Assembly: GCA_036653715.1 (NCBI GenBank)
Contig: JAVVTL010000022.1
Location: forward strand, 1 to 23,254
Reading direction: 5' to 3'
Length of the DNA stretch: 23,254 nucleotides
Origin: Scatomorpha sp036653715
GTDB taxonomy: Bacteria; Bacillota; Clostridia; Oscillospirales; Oscillospiraceae
Shown here piece by piece: positions 1-7,498 of this stretch. How positions within the stretch are numbered: position 1 is the stretch's first letter; each line of letters begins with the position of its first letter. The translations under genes and the position numbers were made by a program. A model generated the notes under the pieces. It was not told the origin of the DNA. It saw only the letters and a list, made by a program, of their open reading frames with translations, and ran no database searches.

Positions 1-57
1 GTGGCTGTTTTTAGGTATAAATCAACATAGCCTTACGCGTATGTCCTGCGCTCTTGC

Positions 58-825
58 TTATTTCATGACCTCTGCGAGGACGTCTTCCATGGTGTAGCAG
101 CCGGGGGTTTTGATGTGCGCCATGAAGGCGGCGGCGGTCACGGCGCCGTTTGCGAAAACGTCGCGGGACTGTGCCGTGTGCTTCAGCTCCAAGACCTCGT
201 CCTGTCCGGCGAAAATGACCTCGTGCTCGCCGACGATGGTGCCGCCGCGGACGGAGGAGATGCCGATTTCGCTTTTCTCGCGCTTGTGCCGCACGCTCTG
301 GCGGTCATAGACGTAATTGGCGGAGTAGGGGAGAGCTTCCGCTGCGGCGTCCGCCAGCATGAGGGCGGTGCCGCTGGGGGCGTCCACCTTGCGGTTGTGA
401 TGGCGCTCGACAATCTCGACGTCGAAGCTGCCGCCGAGGACGGCGGAGGCGCGGCGGACAAGATTCATCAGCAGATTTATGCCGAGCGACATGTTTCCGG
501 AACGGAAAACAGGCGCTTTTTCGGAGGTCTTTTTAATCTGCTCAAGCTGCTCGGGCGAATAGCCGGTGGTGCAGAGGACGAGGGGAATTTTGCGCCTGAC
601 GGCATAGGCGAGCAGACCGTCAAGATTCGCGGGGTTTGAGAAGTCCACGATTACATCCGCCGCGCCTGCGTATTCCATGGGGTCGGCATAGACGGGAAAG
701 TCGTTTTTCTTGACGGGCGTGCGGTTGAAGCCCGCAACGACCTCCATGTCGTCCCTGCCGGAGCAGATATTGACAACTGCCTGACCCATATGTCCATTGC
801 AGCCGGACACTATTATCTTTGGCAT
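58..825 (-). CDS. dapB: 4-hydroxy-tetrahydrodipicolinate reductase DapB
   Basis: This cytosolic enzyme reduces hydroxy-tetrahydrodipicolinate with NAD(P)H, the second committed step toward diaminopimelate and lysine. The 255-residue protein begins with a Rossmann nucleotide-binding motif (VSGCNGHMGQ, residues 6-15). In the second half it carries the family signature ERHHNRKVDAPSGTA, which holds the catalytic histidine pair and lysine. The length is normal for the family. The start at 825 is preceded on the minus strand by an AAAGGA ribosome binding site about six bases away. It is the last gene of an asd-dapA-dapB run and lies 20 bases after dapA, so it is probably co-transcribed. The downstream 57 bases hold no gene and no convincing terminator before the window edge. 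Confidence 0.97.
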   Translation of the reverse strand: MPKIIVSGCNGHMGQAVVNICSGRDDMEVVAGFNRTPVKKNDFPVYADPMEYAGAADVIVDFSNPANLDGLLAYAVRRKIPLVLCTTGYSPEQLEQIKKTSEKAPVFRSGNMSLGINLLMNLVRRASAVLGGSFDVEIVERHHNRKVDAPSGTALMLADAAAEALPYSANYVYDRQSVRHKREKSEIGISSVRGGTIVGEHEVIFAGQDEVLELKHTAQSRDVFANGAVTAAAFMAHIKTPGCYTMEDVLAEVMK

Positions 826-845
826 GATTTGTCCTTTCTATCGGC

Positions 846-1739
846 TCAGACGACGCTGAGACCCACACCCTGCATGGACTTTTTCAGCTTTTCGATGTTG
901 CCGGCGGCCATGGAGGTGAGAGGCAGACGCAGCTTGCCGACGTTCATACCGGCAAGATTCATGGCGGTCTTCACCGGCATGGGGTTTGTCTCAATAAAGA
1001 GCTTGTCGAAGAAATCGGCAAGGGTAAAGTAAAACTCCGTGGCGGCCTTGAAGTCGCCGGAGAGGCAAAGCGCACAGAGCTTTGCGACGTCTGCGGGGAT
1101 GATGTTGGAGGCGACGGAGATGACGCCCTGAGCGCCCATGGACATCATGGGGAGGGTGTCGGAGTCGTTGCCGCTCCAGAAAATGAGGTCATCGCGGCAG
1201 AGGGAGCGGGACAGCGCAAACTCGGCAATGTTGCCGGAGGCTTCCTTGACGCCGTTGATGTTGGGGTGCTTGGCAAGCTCGACATAGGTTTCGGGCTTCA
1301 CGCCGATGCCTGTGCGGGAGGGGACGTTATAGACTATCATCGGGCATTTCACGCGGTCTGCGACATAGTAGAAGTGCTCGACAAGGCCCCTTTGGCTTGT
1401 TTTGTTGTAGTATGGGGTGACCATCAGAATGCCGTCCGCTCCGGCGGCCTCGGCCTTTTTGGCGCTATCGAGTGCATGCTCGGTGTTGTTGGAGCCGACG
1501 CCGACAATGGTCTTCATGCGTCCGGCGCACTTTTTGACGGTCAGCTCGACAAGCCTGTCGTGTTCCTCCTCGGTGTGCGTGGGATTTTCACCGGTGGTGC
1601 CGCAGACGAGGATGGCAGAGGTGCCGCCGGCGTACTGGAAATCAATCAGCTCGGCATATTTTTCGTAGTCCACGCCGTTTTCGAGATAAGGTGTGACTAT
1701 GGCTGTGCAGGAGCCTTTAAAGATTGGCGACTTTGACAT
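846..1739 (-). CDS. dapA: 4-hydroxy-tetrahydrodipicolinate synthase DapA
   Basis: DapA condenses pyruvate with aspartate semialdehyde, the first committed step of lysine and diaminopimelate synthesis. The 297-residue protein is a TIM-barrel aldolase of usual length. Visible motifs are the GTTGE loop (47-51), YNVPSRTG with the catalytic tyrosine at residue 137, and NGVKEASG with the Schiff-base lysine at residue 165. The start is preceded by a GGGGG-AAAA purine run. It sits between asd (32 bases upstream) and dapB (20 bases downstream), so enzymes for three consecutive steps lie together. In this organism diaminopimelate would supply peptidoglycan, including spore cortex, as well as lysine. 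I see no lysine riboswitch in front of it. Confidence 0.97.
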   Translation of the reverse strand: MSKSPIFKGSCTAIVTPYLENGVDYEKYAELIDFQYAGGTSAILVCGTTGENPTHTEEEHDRLVELTVKKCAGRMKTIVGVGSNNTEHALDSAKKAEAAGADGILMVTPYYNKTSQRGLVEHFYYVADRVKCPMIVYNVPSRTGIGVKPETYVELAKHPNINGVKEASGNIAEFALSRSLCRDDLIFWSGNDSDTLPMMSMGAQGVISVASNIIPADVAKLCALCLSGDFKAATEFYFTLADFFDKLFIETNPMPVKTAMNLAGMNVGKLRLPLTSMAAGNIEKLKKSMQGVGLSVV

Positions 1740-1771
1740 TTGAATTTTCCCCCTTTAGTCTGATAGTTGGC

Positions 1772-2857
1772 TTATGCGTGACGGATATAGCCCTCGGCAC
1801 AGAGAAGCTCGGCAAGCTCTACGGCTCCGCCTGCGGCTCCGCGCAGGGTGTTGTGCGAAAGACAGACAAATTTGTAATCGAACAGTGTGTCCGGGCGGAG
1901 ACGGCCGACGGAGATTTGCATACCGCCCTCGTTCATGCGGTCAAGGCGGGTCTGCGGGCGATCCGGCTCCTCGAAGTATTTGATGAACTGCTTGGGCGCG
2001 GAGGGGAGGTTAAGCTCCTGTGCGCGACCCTTGTAGGTGGCCCAGCGGGCGAGCATTTCGTCCATGGAGGGTTTTTTGTCGAAGCTCACGAATACCGCCG
2101 CCATGTGGCCGTTGGAGGACGCTACTCTGAGGCACTGGGCGGTGATGAGTGGCTTTTCGGCGGATTTGATGACGCCGTTTTCGATGCTGCCCCAAATTTT
2201 CATGGGCTCCTGCTCGGATTTTTCTTCCTCTCCGCCGATATAGGGGATGACGTTATCGACCATCTCGGGCCAGCTCTCAAAGGTCTTTCCCGCGCCGGAT
2301 ATTGCCTGATAGGTGCAGGCGAGAATTTTGGAGAGTCCGAAATCGGCGCGGAAGGGAGAGAGCGCCGGGACATAGCTCTGGATGGAGCAGTTGGATTTTA
2401 CGGCTATGAAGCCGCGTGTGCTGCCGAGACGTTTTTTCTGGAAGGGTATGACCTCGAGGTGCTCGGGGTTTATCTCGGGGATTATCATGGGGACGTCAGG
2501 CGTCCAGCGGTTTGCGCTGTTGTTGGAGACGACGGGGCACTCCGCCTTGGCGTATTGCTCCTCAAGCGCGAGTATCTCATCCTTATTCATATCCACGGCG
2601 GAAAAGACGAAATCTACGTCTTTAACGACCGAGGCGACGTCGGAGGCGTCGCGGATGACGAGCTTTTTGGCGCAGTCCGGCATGGGAGTGTCGAGCTTCC
2701 AACGGGAGCCGAGAGCCTGCTCATAGGTCATGCCGGCGCTGCGGGCGCTTGCGGCGATGACGGCTATCTCGAACCAGGGGTGCTCGGCTATGAGCGTGAC
2801 GAAGCGCTGTCCGACCATACCGGTGCCACCGATTATTCCTACCTTGAATTTGTCCAT
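1772..2857 (-). CDS. asd: Aspartate-semialdehyde dehydrogenase, archaeal/fungal type
   Basis: Asd reduces aspartyl phosphate to aspartate semialdehyde, feeding the lysine, threonine and methionine branches. The 361-residue protein starts with a nucleotide-binding motif (GIIGGTGMVGQRF, 7-19). The active-site cysteine is in SNCS (residue 157) and a conserved histidine is in SSNGH (residue 251). The long insertion between these and the overall length resemble the archaeal/fungal subgroup (TIGR00978-like) rather than the shorter classical bacterial enzyme; this subgroup call is by recollection. An in-frame start 44 codons upstream is open but encodes an unrelated leader. I chose the ATG at 2857 because the Rossmann motif follows at once and GAAAGG lies about ten bases before it. 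It is first in the asd-dapA-dapB operon. Confidence 0.93.
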   Translation of the reverse strand: MDKFKVGIIGGTGMVGQRFVTLIAEHPWFEIAVIAASARSAGMTYEQALGSRWKLDTPMPDCAKKLVIRDASDVASVVKDVDFVFSAVDMNKDEILALEEQYAKAECPVVSNNSANRWTPDVPMIIPEINPEHLEVIPFQKKRLGSTRGFIAVKSNCSIQSYVPALSPFRADFGLSKILACTYQAISGAGKTFESWPEMVDNVIPYIGGEEEKSEQEPMKIWGSIENGVIKSAEKPLITAQCLRVASSNGHMAAVFVSFDKKPSMDEMLARWATYKGRAQELNLPSAPKQFIKYFEEPDRPQTRLDRMNEGGMQISVGRLRPDTLFDYKFVCLSHNTLRGAAGGAVELAELLCAEGYIRHA

Positions 2858-2929
2858 GTGCAACATCCCTTTCAGCATACGATTCAGCATATTCGTATGA
2901 CAGTAAAAAAATTCCGGGTGACATAATGC

Positions 2930-2958
2930 TTGAATAATTGTGTATTGTTTTATATAAT
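2930..2958 (+). promoter_or_regulatory. Sigma-A promoter of the SpoIID/LytB gene
   Basis: TTGAAT (2930-2935) and a perfect TATAAT (2953-2958) are spaced by 17 bases. The start point would be near 2965, giving a leader of about 93 bases before the ATG at 3058. Its -10 overlaps the -10 of the divergent asd promoter, so the two probably cannot be occupied together. Confidence 0.6.
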
Positions 2959-2982
2959 GACATATCAGGTCGAAAAAGGCAA
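2954..2982 (-). promoter_or_regulatory. Probable sigma-A promoter of asd-dapA-dapB
   Basis: On the minus strand TTGCCT (2982-2977) and CATTAT (2959-2954) are separated by 17 bases, four of six matches each. Transcription would start near 2947 and give a leader of about 90 bases, too short for a lysine riboswitch. The -10 bases overlap those of the opposing promoter. Confidence 0.45.
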
Positions 2983-3036
2983 GAGTCATTGACCTGTTAA
3001 ATAACTATTTTACCACCCATGTCGTCCCCGGTCAAT
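2966..3036 (+). other. Leader with two mutually exclusive stems
   Basis: CAGGTC (2966-2971) can pair with GACCTG (2991-2996). ATTGACC (2988-2994) can instead pair with GGTCAAT (3030-3036). The shared GACC makes the two pairings exclusive. Neither stem is followed by a U-run, so this is not a clear attenuator. The arms are short and could also be protein operators or chance. Confidence 0.3.
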
Positions 3037-3057
3037 AAAGCGCGGAAAGGGAAATTG

Positions 3058-4746
3058 ATGAAAATTCTACATAAGCTTCTCCTGTCCCTGATTTTGACGG
3101 CTGTCACGCTGTCGGCGGCGTTCCCCATGGAGGCGGCGGCCTCCTCAACGCCGATATACATAAACGACTCCTCGAGCACCCTCTCGGGTTCCCTGAACGG
3201 CGCCTATGCCATCGGCGGCGGCGGGGGAGTCTCAAAGCTGCCGGGAACATACGCCTATGCAATGACGGGGGACGGGCTTGCGACCGTCGGCTATTCGCCT
3301 GTCGTCATACCCGACCATCTCTCCGTGACCGGCAGCGTCGCCGTCAAATATCCCCGCCTGCGCGTCGGGCTCTACTACTACGACGGCTCAAGCAGCATCA
3401 GGAATCCCACCCTCGACTGCGCCAACCTTGAAAACGCCGTGGGCAGCGGCTACAGCTTCGGCTGGTACGACTCCTCGCGAAACTTCAACGAGGTCGGCGG
3501 CACGGGCGAGACGAAGCTCACAATGGCGATGGACAAAAACCTTGACATCTCCGCCGGGCATCTTGGCTGCTACCATATTCTTCTGAGCGGAACATATTCG
3601 GACTTTGCCTCCGCAAGCGCCGCGGCGGCCCAATACCCGGACGGGTTTCCCGCCTACTACAACGGGGTATACTCCGTTCTGCTCGGCAGCTACGATTCCG
3701 CCCCGGAGGCTCAGAGTGACGCCGCCGCCCGCGGAATAGACGGCACGGCGTATTCCGCCAGCCAATATTGCGTGACGGTCGCGCGCACCTCCGACGCGCG
3801 CATACTCTTTGAGTTCGACTGCGGCAGCGAAAAAAAGCTCGCCGTCAAGCCCAAATCCGACTACGGCAAGGCCGTCACATGGTTTAAGGGCTACAAATAC
3901 TACGGCGATTTCGAGTACGTCCGCCGCACGGGCGAGAAGCTCACCGTCATAAACGTCGTGGACATCGAGGACTATGTCAAGGGCATCCTGCCCTATGAGA
4001 TGAGCGCCTCGTGGCCGACGGAGGCTCTGAAAGCGCAGGCCGTCTGCGCCAGAACCTATGCCGTCAACAGCATTAACTCCAACAACAGCACCTATGGCTT
4101 TGACGTGACCAACGACACCTACAGTCAGGCCTACAGGGGCACGACCCTCGCAAACGCCAATTCCGATTCGGCGGTTGACTCCACGGCGGGGCAGTACATC
4201 ACCTACAACGGCAGAACCATCTCCGCCATGTACTACTCCTCGAACGGCGGCGGGAGCGAGAACAGCGAGAATGTCTTCTCAAACACCGTGGCGTATCTGC
4301 GCGGAAAGACCGACCCCTTTGAGGCGAAGTCCGACAGCATAAACGGCAAGAGCCACTGGAGCTTTACCTTCAGCAAATCCGAGCTTGCCGGCATCGTCAA
4401 CGGACGCGGCGGCTCGCTCTCCAATGTCGCCTCGCTGGAGCTTGCCTATTCGGACTCCGGCAACGTTGTCGGCATGAAATTCACCGACACGGCGGGGAGA
4501 ACCCATATGGTCTCCAAGAGCGCCTGCTACAGCTTCTCCACCTCCGCTCTCGGACTTTACAGCATTCACTACACAATTGAAGACAAAGGCTCATATATCG
4601 AATTTAAGGGCGGCGGCTGGGGACACAGCGTCGGGATGAGCCAGTTCGGCGCTTATGCCATGGCGAAGTATTACAGCTATACCTACGACCAGATTATCAA
4701 TTTTTATTATACGGGAGTGTCGCTTTCCGCCGGATATATCGGCTGA
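3058..4746 (+). CDS. Secreted SpoIID/LytB-domain protein with SPOR-like repeats
   Basis: A probable cell-wall protein of the SpoIID/LytB family, whose members cleave glycan strands or enhance amidases. The start at 3058 is chosen over the open frame at 3019 because GGAAAGGG precedes it and a signal peptide follows at once (MKILHKLLLS, hydrophobic to about residue 28, ending in Ala-rich sequence). Residues 30-165 resemble nothing I know. Residues 168-245 look like one or two SPOR repeats (CYHILLSGTYSD and YSVLLGSYDSAPEA). The SpoIID domain follows from about 250, with LPYEM (candidate catalytic glutamate 314), EALKAQAVCARTYAV and a C-terminal GGGWGHSVGMSQFGA. At 562 residues it is much longer than sporulation SpoIID (about 340), so it is probably a paralogue and not SpoIID itself. 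queA starts 13 bases downstream. Confidence 0.88.
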   Translation: MKILHKLLLSLILTAVTLSAAFPMEAAASSTPIYINDSSSTLSGSLNGAYAIGGGGGVSKLPGTYAYAMTGDGLATVGYSPVVIPDHLSVTGSVAVKYPRLRVGLYYYDGSSSIRNPTLDCANLENAVGSGYSFGWYDSSRNFNEVGGTGETKLTMAMDKNLDISAGHLGCYHILLSGTYSDFASASAAAAQYPDGFPAYYNGVYSVLLGSYDSAPEAQSDAAARGIDGTAYSASQYCVTVARTSDARILFEFDCGSEKKLAVKPKSDYGKAVTWFKGYKYYGDFEYVRRTGEKLTVINVVDIEDYVKGILPYEMSASWPTEALKAQAVCARTYAVNSINSNNSTYGFDVTNDTYSQAYRGTTLANANSDSAVDSTAGQYITYNGRTISAMYYSSNGGGSENSENVFSNTVAYLRGKTDPFEAKSDSINGKSHWSFTFSKSELAGIVNGRGGSLSNVASLELAYSDSGNVVGMKFTDTAGRTHMVSKSACYSFSTSALGLYSIHYTIEDKGSYIEFKGGGWGHSVGMSQFGAYAMAKYYSYTYDQIINFYYTGVSLSAGYIG

Positions 4747-4759
4747 ACGCGCAAATAAC

Positions 4760-5782
4760 ATGAAAACTTCGGATTTTTATTACGATTTACCCAAGGAGCT
4801 TATAGCTCAGACCCCGCTTGAGCGGCGCGATTCCTCGCGGCTTTTGCATCTTGACAGAGCCACCGGGGCCGTCACACACGGCGTGTTTCACGAGCTGACC
4901 GATTTTCTCCGCCCGGGCGACTGCCTTGTCATGAACGATTCGCGCGTGCTGCCCGCGAGGCTTATGGGCAGCAGAAAAACCGGCGGCGCGGTCGAGGTAC
5001 TTCTGCTGCGCGACCTCGGAGAGGGAAAGTGGGAATGCCTCACCCGCCCGGGGCGCAAAACACAGCCGGGCACCGAGCTGTCCTTTGGCGGCGGAGAGCT
5101 TGAGGCCACCGTGACAGCCGTCGCCGAGGGCGGCAACAGGATAGTTGAATTTCACTACGAGGGCATCTTTCTTGAGGTGCTGGAGCGGCTCGGGAAAATG
5201 CCCCTGCCGCCGTATATAAAGGCCGAGCTTGCCGACAACGAGCGCTACCAAACCGTCTATTCACGCGAGCTTGGCAGTGCCGCCGCGCCGACGGCGGGTC
5301 TGCATTTCACGCGGGAGCTGCTCGATAAAATAGCCGCCGCCGGCGTGCGCGAGTGCTTTGTGACGCTCCATGTCGGCCTCGGCACCTTCCGCCCCGTGAA
5401 ATCCGAGGACGTCGAGAGCCACGAGATGCACTCGGAGTTCTGCATAATCCCGGAGGACAGCGCTAAGATAATCACGGAGACAAAGAAAAACGGCGGACGC
5501 GTCATATGCGTCGGCACCACCTCCTGCCGCACGCTCGAGAGCTTCGCGAATGACGACGGCACCATAGACGCCTGCTCCGGCTGGACGGATATTTTCATAT
5601 ATCCCGGCTACCGCTTCAAGTGCATGGACGGGCTTATCACCAATTTCCACCTGCCCGAGAGCACGCTCGTCATGCTCGTCTCCGCCTTCGCCGGGCGCGA
5701 GAACATTCTGAACGCATACAGGCTCGCTGTGGAGGAGCGCTACCGCTTCTTCTCCTTTGGCGACGCCATGTTGATAATCTGA
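4760..5782 (+). CDS. queA: S-adenosylmethionine:tRNA ribosyltransferase-isomerase QueA
   Basis: QueA transfers and isomerises the ribosyl part of S-adenosylmethionine onto preQ1 in tRNA to form epoxyqueuosine at the wobble position. The 340-residue product begins with the family N-terminus (MKTSDFYYDLPKELIAQTP) and contains NDSRVLPARL, AAPTAGLHFT, HVGLGTFRPV and TNFHLPESTL, all typical of QueA. The open frame extends upstream to 4655, but the family N-terminus fixes the ATG at 4760. There is no good Shine-Dalgarno sequence in the 13 bases after the preceding stop, so translation may depend on coupling to the upstream gene. tgt follows directly, placing both queuosine-insertion steps together. 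Confidence 0.96.
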   Translation: MKTSDFYYDLPKELIAQTPLERRDSSRLLHLDRATGAVTHGVFHELTDFLRPGDCLVMNDSRVLPARLMGSRKTGGAVEVLLLRDLGEGKWECLTRPGRKTQPGTELSFGGGELEATVTAVAEGGNRIVEFHYEGIFLEVLERLGKMPLPPYIKAELADNERYQTVYSRELGSAAAPTAGLHFTRELLDKIAAAGVRECFVTLHVGLGTFRPVKSEDVESHEMHSEFCIIPEDSAKIITETKKNGGRVICVGTTSCRTLESFANDDGTIDACSGWTDIFIYPGYRFKCMDGLITNFHLPESTLVMLVSAFAGRENILNAYRLAVEERYRFFSFGDAMLII

Positions 5783-5793
5783 GGAGAATTTAT

Positions 5794-6924
5794 TTGTTTA
5801 AGCTTATTGCCCGAGAGGGCGCCGCGAGACGCGGCGAGTTCACAACCCCGCACGGCACAGTCCAAACCCCGGTGTTCATGAACGTCGGCACTCAGGGCGC
5901 AATTAAAGGCGCTCTTTCTGCTCGTGATTTGAGCGAAATCGGCTGTCAGATTGAGCTGTCAAATACCTATCATCTCCATGTCCGCCCGGGCGACACGCTT
6001 ATACGCGACATGGGCGGCCTGCATAAATTCATGACCTGGGACGGCCCCATACTCACAGACAGCGGCGGCTTCCAGATATTTTCTCTCGCAAAGCTCAGAA
6101 AAATCAGCGAGGACGGCGTCCGCTTCAATTCGCATGTTGACGGGCGGCATATCTTCATGGGGCCGGAGGAGAGCATGAGAATCCAGTCGAACCTCGGCTC
6201 CGACATCGCCATGGCGTTTGACGAGTGCATCAAAATTCCCTCGCCCTACGAATACGTCAGGGATTCCTGCGACCGCACCTATCGTTGGCTCACCCGCTGC
6301 AAGACAGCGCTTGCGGAATACTGCGGGCAGGAGGGCGCAATAAATCCCGGTCAGGTGCTGTTCGGCATAAATCAGGGCACGGTGTTCGCCGACCTGCGCA
6401 TCGAGCACATGAAGAAAATCGCGGAGCTTGACCTGCCCGGCTACGCCATAGGCGGGCTTGCGGTGGGGGAGACCCACGCCGAGATGTACGACACCATCGA
6501 GGCCGTCGAGGAATACATGCCAAAGGACAGGCCGCGCTACCTCATGGGCGTCGGCACGCCCGAGAACATCATCGAGGGCGTGGCGAGGGGCGTGGACTTC
6601 TTTGACTGCGTCATGCCCGCGCGCAACGGCAGGCACGGCCACCTCTTTACATGGGACGGCGTCATAAACATCAAAAACGCCAAATACGAGCGGGACGATT
6701 CGCCAATCTCCCGCGACTGCGGCTGTCCCGTCTGCCAAAGATATTCAAGGTCCTATCTGCGGCATCTGTTCAAGGCGGAGGAAATGCTGGCGCTTCGGCT
6801 TTCCGTCACGCACAATCTCTGGTTCTACAACGACCTCATGGCGCGCATACGCCTGTCGTTGGAGCAGGGGGAGTTTTCGCGCTTTCGCCGTGAGTACACG
6901 CACAGGCTCGATTCGAGAATATAA
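5794..6924 (+). CDS. tgt: Queuine/preQ1 tRNA-guanine transglycosylase Tgt
   Basis: Tgt exchanges guanine 34 of GUN-anticodon tRNAs for preQ1, just before the QueA step. The start is a TTG at 5794, chosen because GAGGAG (5781-5786, overlapping the queA stop) lies seven bases before it and the family N-terminus (FKLIAREGAARRG) follows. A longer frame from a GTG at 5620 would run inside queA. The 376-residue protein has DSGGFQ (Asp89), the catalytic FFDCVMPARNGRHG (Asp271), and a zinc site C309-C311-C314-H340 in CGCPVC. The length is normal. It is co-transcribed with queA, and no preQ1 riboswitch is present between them. yajC follows with its own promoter. Confidence 0.97.
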   Translation: MFKLIAREGAARRGEFTTPHGTVQTPVFMNVGTQGAIKGALSARDLSEIGCQIELSNTYHLHVRPGDTLIRDMGGLHKFMTWDGPILTDSGGFQIFSLAKLRKISEDGVRFNSHVDGRHIFMGPEESMRIQSNLGSDIAMAFDECIKIPSPYEYVRDSCDRTYRWLTRCKTALAEYCGQEGAINPGQVLFGINQGTVFADLRIEHMKKIAELDLPGYAIGGLAVGETHAEMYDTIEAVEEYMPKDRPRYLMGVGTPENIIEGVARGVDFFDCVMPARNGRHGHLFTWDGVINIKNAKYERDDSPISRDCGCPVCQRYSRSYLRHLFKAEEMLALRLSVTHNLWFYNDLMARIRLSLEQGEFSRFRREYTHRLDSRI

Positions 6925-6942
6925 AGGTTTGCATTAATTTTC

Positions 6943-6971
6943 TTGCAATTATCGCTCAAAGAATATATAAT
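6943..6971 (+). promoter_or_regulatory. Sigma-A promoter of yajC
   Basis: TTGCAA (6943-6948), a 17-base spacer and TATAAT (6966-6971) form a near-consensus promoter. Transcription would start about 6978, with GGAGG just before the yajC ATG at 7002. The same hexamer pair and spacing recurs before the aminotransferase gene at 19162. Confidence 0.7.
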
Positions 6972-7001
6972 CGATAAAACAAACATAGTGGAGGTCAAAA
7001 C

Positions 7002-7412
7002 ATGTTCAACAGCATTCTCACCGCTCCCGCGGGCCCTGCAGGAGGGTTTTCGTCCATTTTCTTCCTTGTAATTATTTTCGTGGTTTTCTACTTTTTCCTC
7101 ATCCGTCCCGAAAACAAGAGAAAAAAGAAACTCTCCGAAATGCGCAGCTCCCTCTCGGTGGGCGATGAAATCGTCACCATCGGCGGCATAATGGGCAAAA
7201 TCGTCCAGGCCACCGAGGACACCATCACCTTCGAAACCGGCGAAGATCGCGTCCGCATTCAGGTCACCAAGTGGGCAATCTCCACCAACGTCCGCGAGGA
7301 GAAGGCCAAGGCTCAGCAGCAACAGCAGCAGAGCGGCGGCAGCGGCCTGTTCGGCAAGAAAAACAAGGCCAAGACCTCCGGCGAGGACAACGGCGTGGAC
7401 AGCGGCAACTGA
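7002..7412 (+). CDS. yajC: Preprotein translocase subunit YajC
   Basis: YajC is a small inner-membrane partner of the SecDF-SecYEG protein export machinery. The 136-residue protein has one hydrophobic membrane segment at about residues 17-34, followed directly by the family motif FFLIRPENKRKKK. A soluble part then contains SLSVGDEIVTIGGIMGKI, typical of YajC. The C-terminal tail (from about residue 100) is rich in Gln, Lys and Gly and is poorly conserved in the family. A strong GGAGG site precedes the ATG. In many Clostridia yajC follows tgt, as here. The gene ends in a long terminator-like hairpin that runs into the next gene's start region. Confidence 0.95.
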   Translation: MFNSILTAPAGPAGGFSSIFFLVIIFVVFYFFLIRPENKRKKKLSEMRSSLSVGDEIVTIGGIMGKIVQATEDTITFETGEDRVRIQVTKWAISTNVREEKAKAQQQQQQSGGSGLFGKKNKAKTSGEDNGVDSGN

Positions 7413-7438
7413 CGCCCCCCTCAAAAAAACAGAGTAAT

Positions 7439-7494
7439 AAAATTCCCCCGACGCAATAGGATGTACAAACATCTGATGTGTTGGGGGGATTTTT
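7439..7494 (+). terminator. Terminator-like hairpin containing the next gene's SD
   Basis: Bases 7439-7455 pair with 7477-7493 in a 17-pair stem (A/U pairs, five C-G pairs in a row, and some G-U pairs). A GATGT/ACATC inner stem (7460-7464 with 7469-7473) closes on an ACAA loop. The 3' arm ends in GGGGGGATTTTT, so a U-run follows the G-rich arm as in an intrinsic terminator. The G-run at 7483-7488 is also the only Shine-Dalgarno candidate for the ATG at 7499. Confidence 0.7.
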
Positions 7495-7498
7495 ATCT

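Noticed and set aside
1724..2926. 400-codon open frame on the plus strand opposite asd
   Set aside because: It is fully antisense to a clear aspartate-semialdehyde dehydrogenase gene, has no ribosome binding site and no recognisable domain; GC-rich codon use leaves the opposite strand open.
2858..2947. Lysine riboswitch before asd-dapA-dapB
   Set aside because: The predicted leader is about 90 bases, shorter than the lysine aptamer (roughly 170 bases), and no matching helices or expression platform are visible.
4747..4759. preQ1 riboswitch before queA-tgt
   Set aside because: Only 13 bases separate queA from the preceding gene, too little for any aptamer.
5959..6738. 259-codon minus-strand open frame inside tgt
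   Set aside because: Antisense to all conserved Tgt motifs; no start signal.
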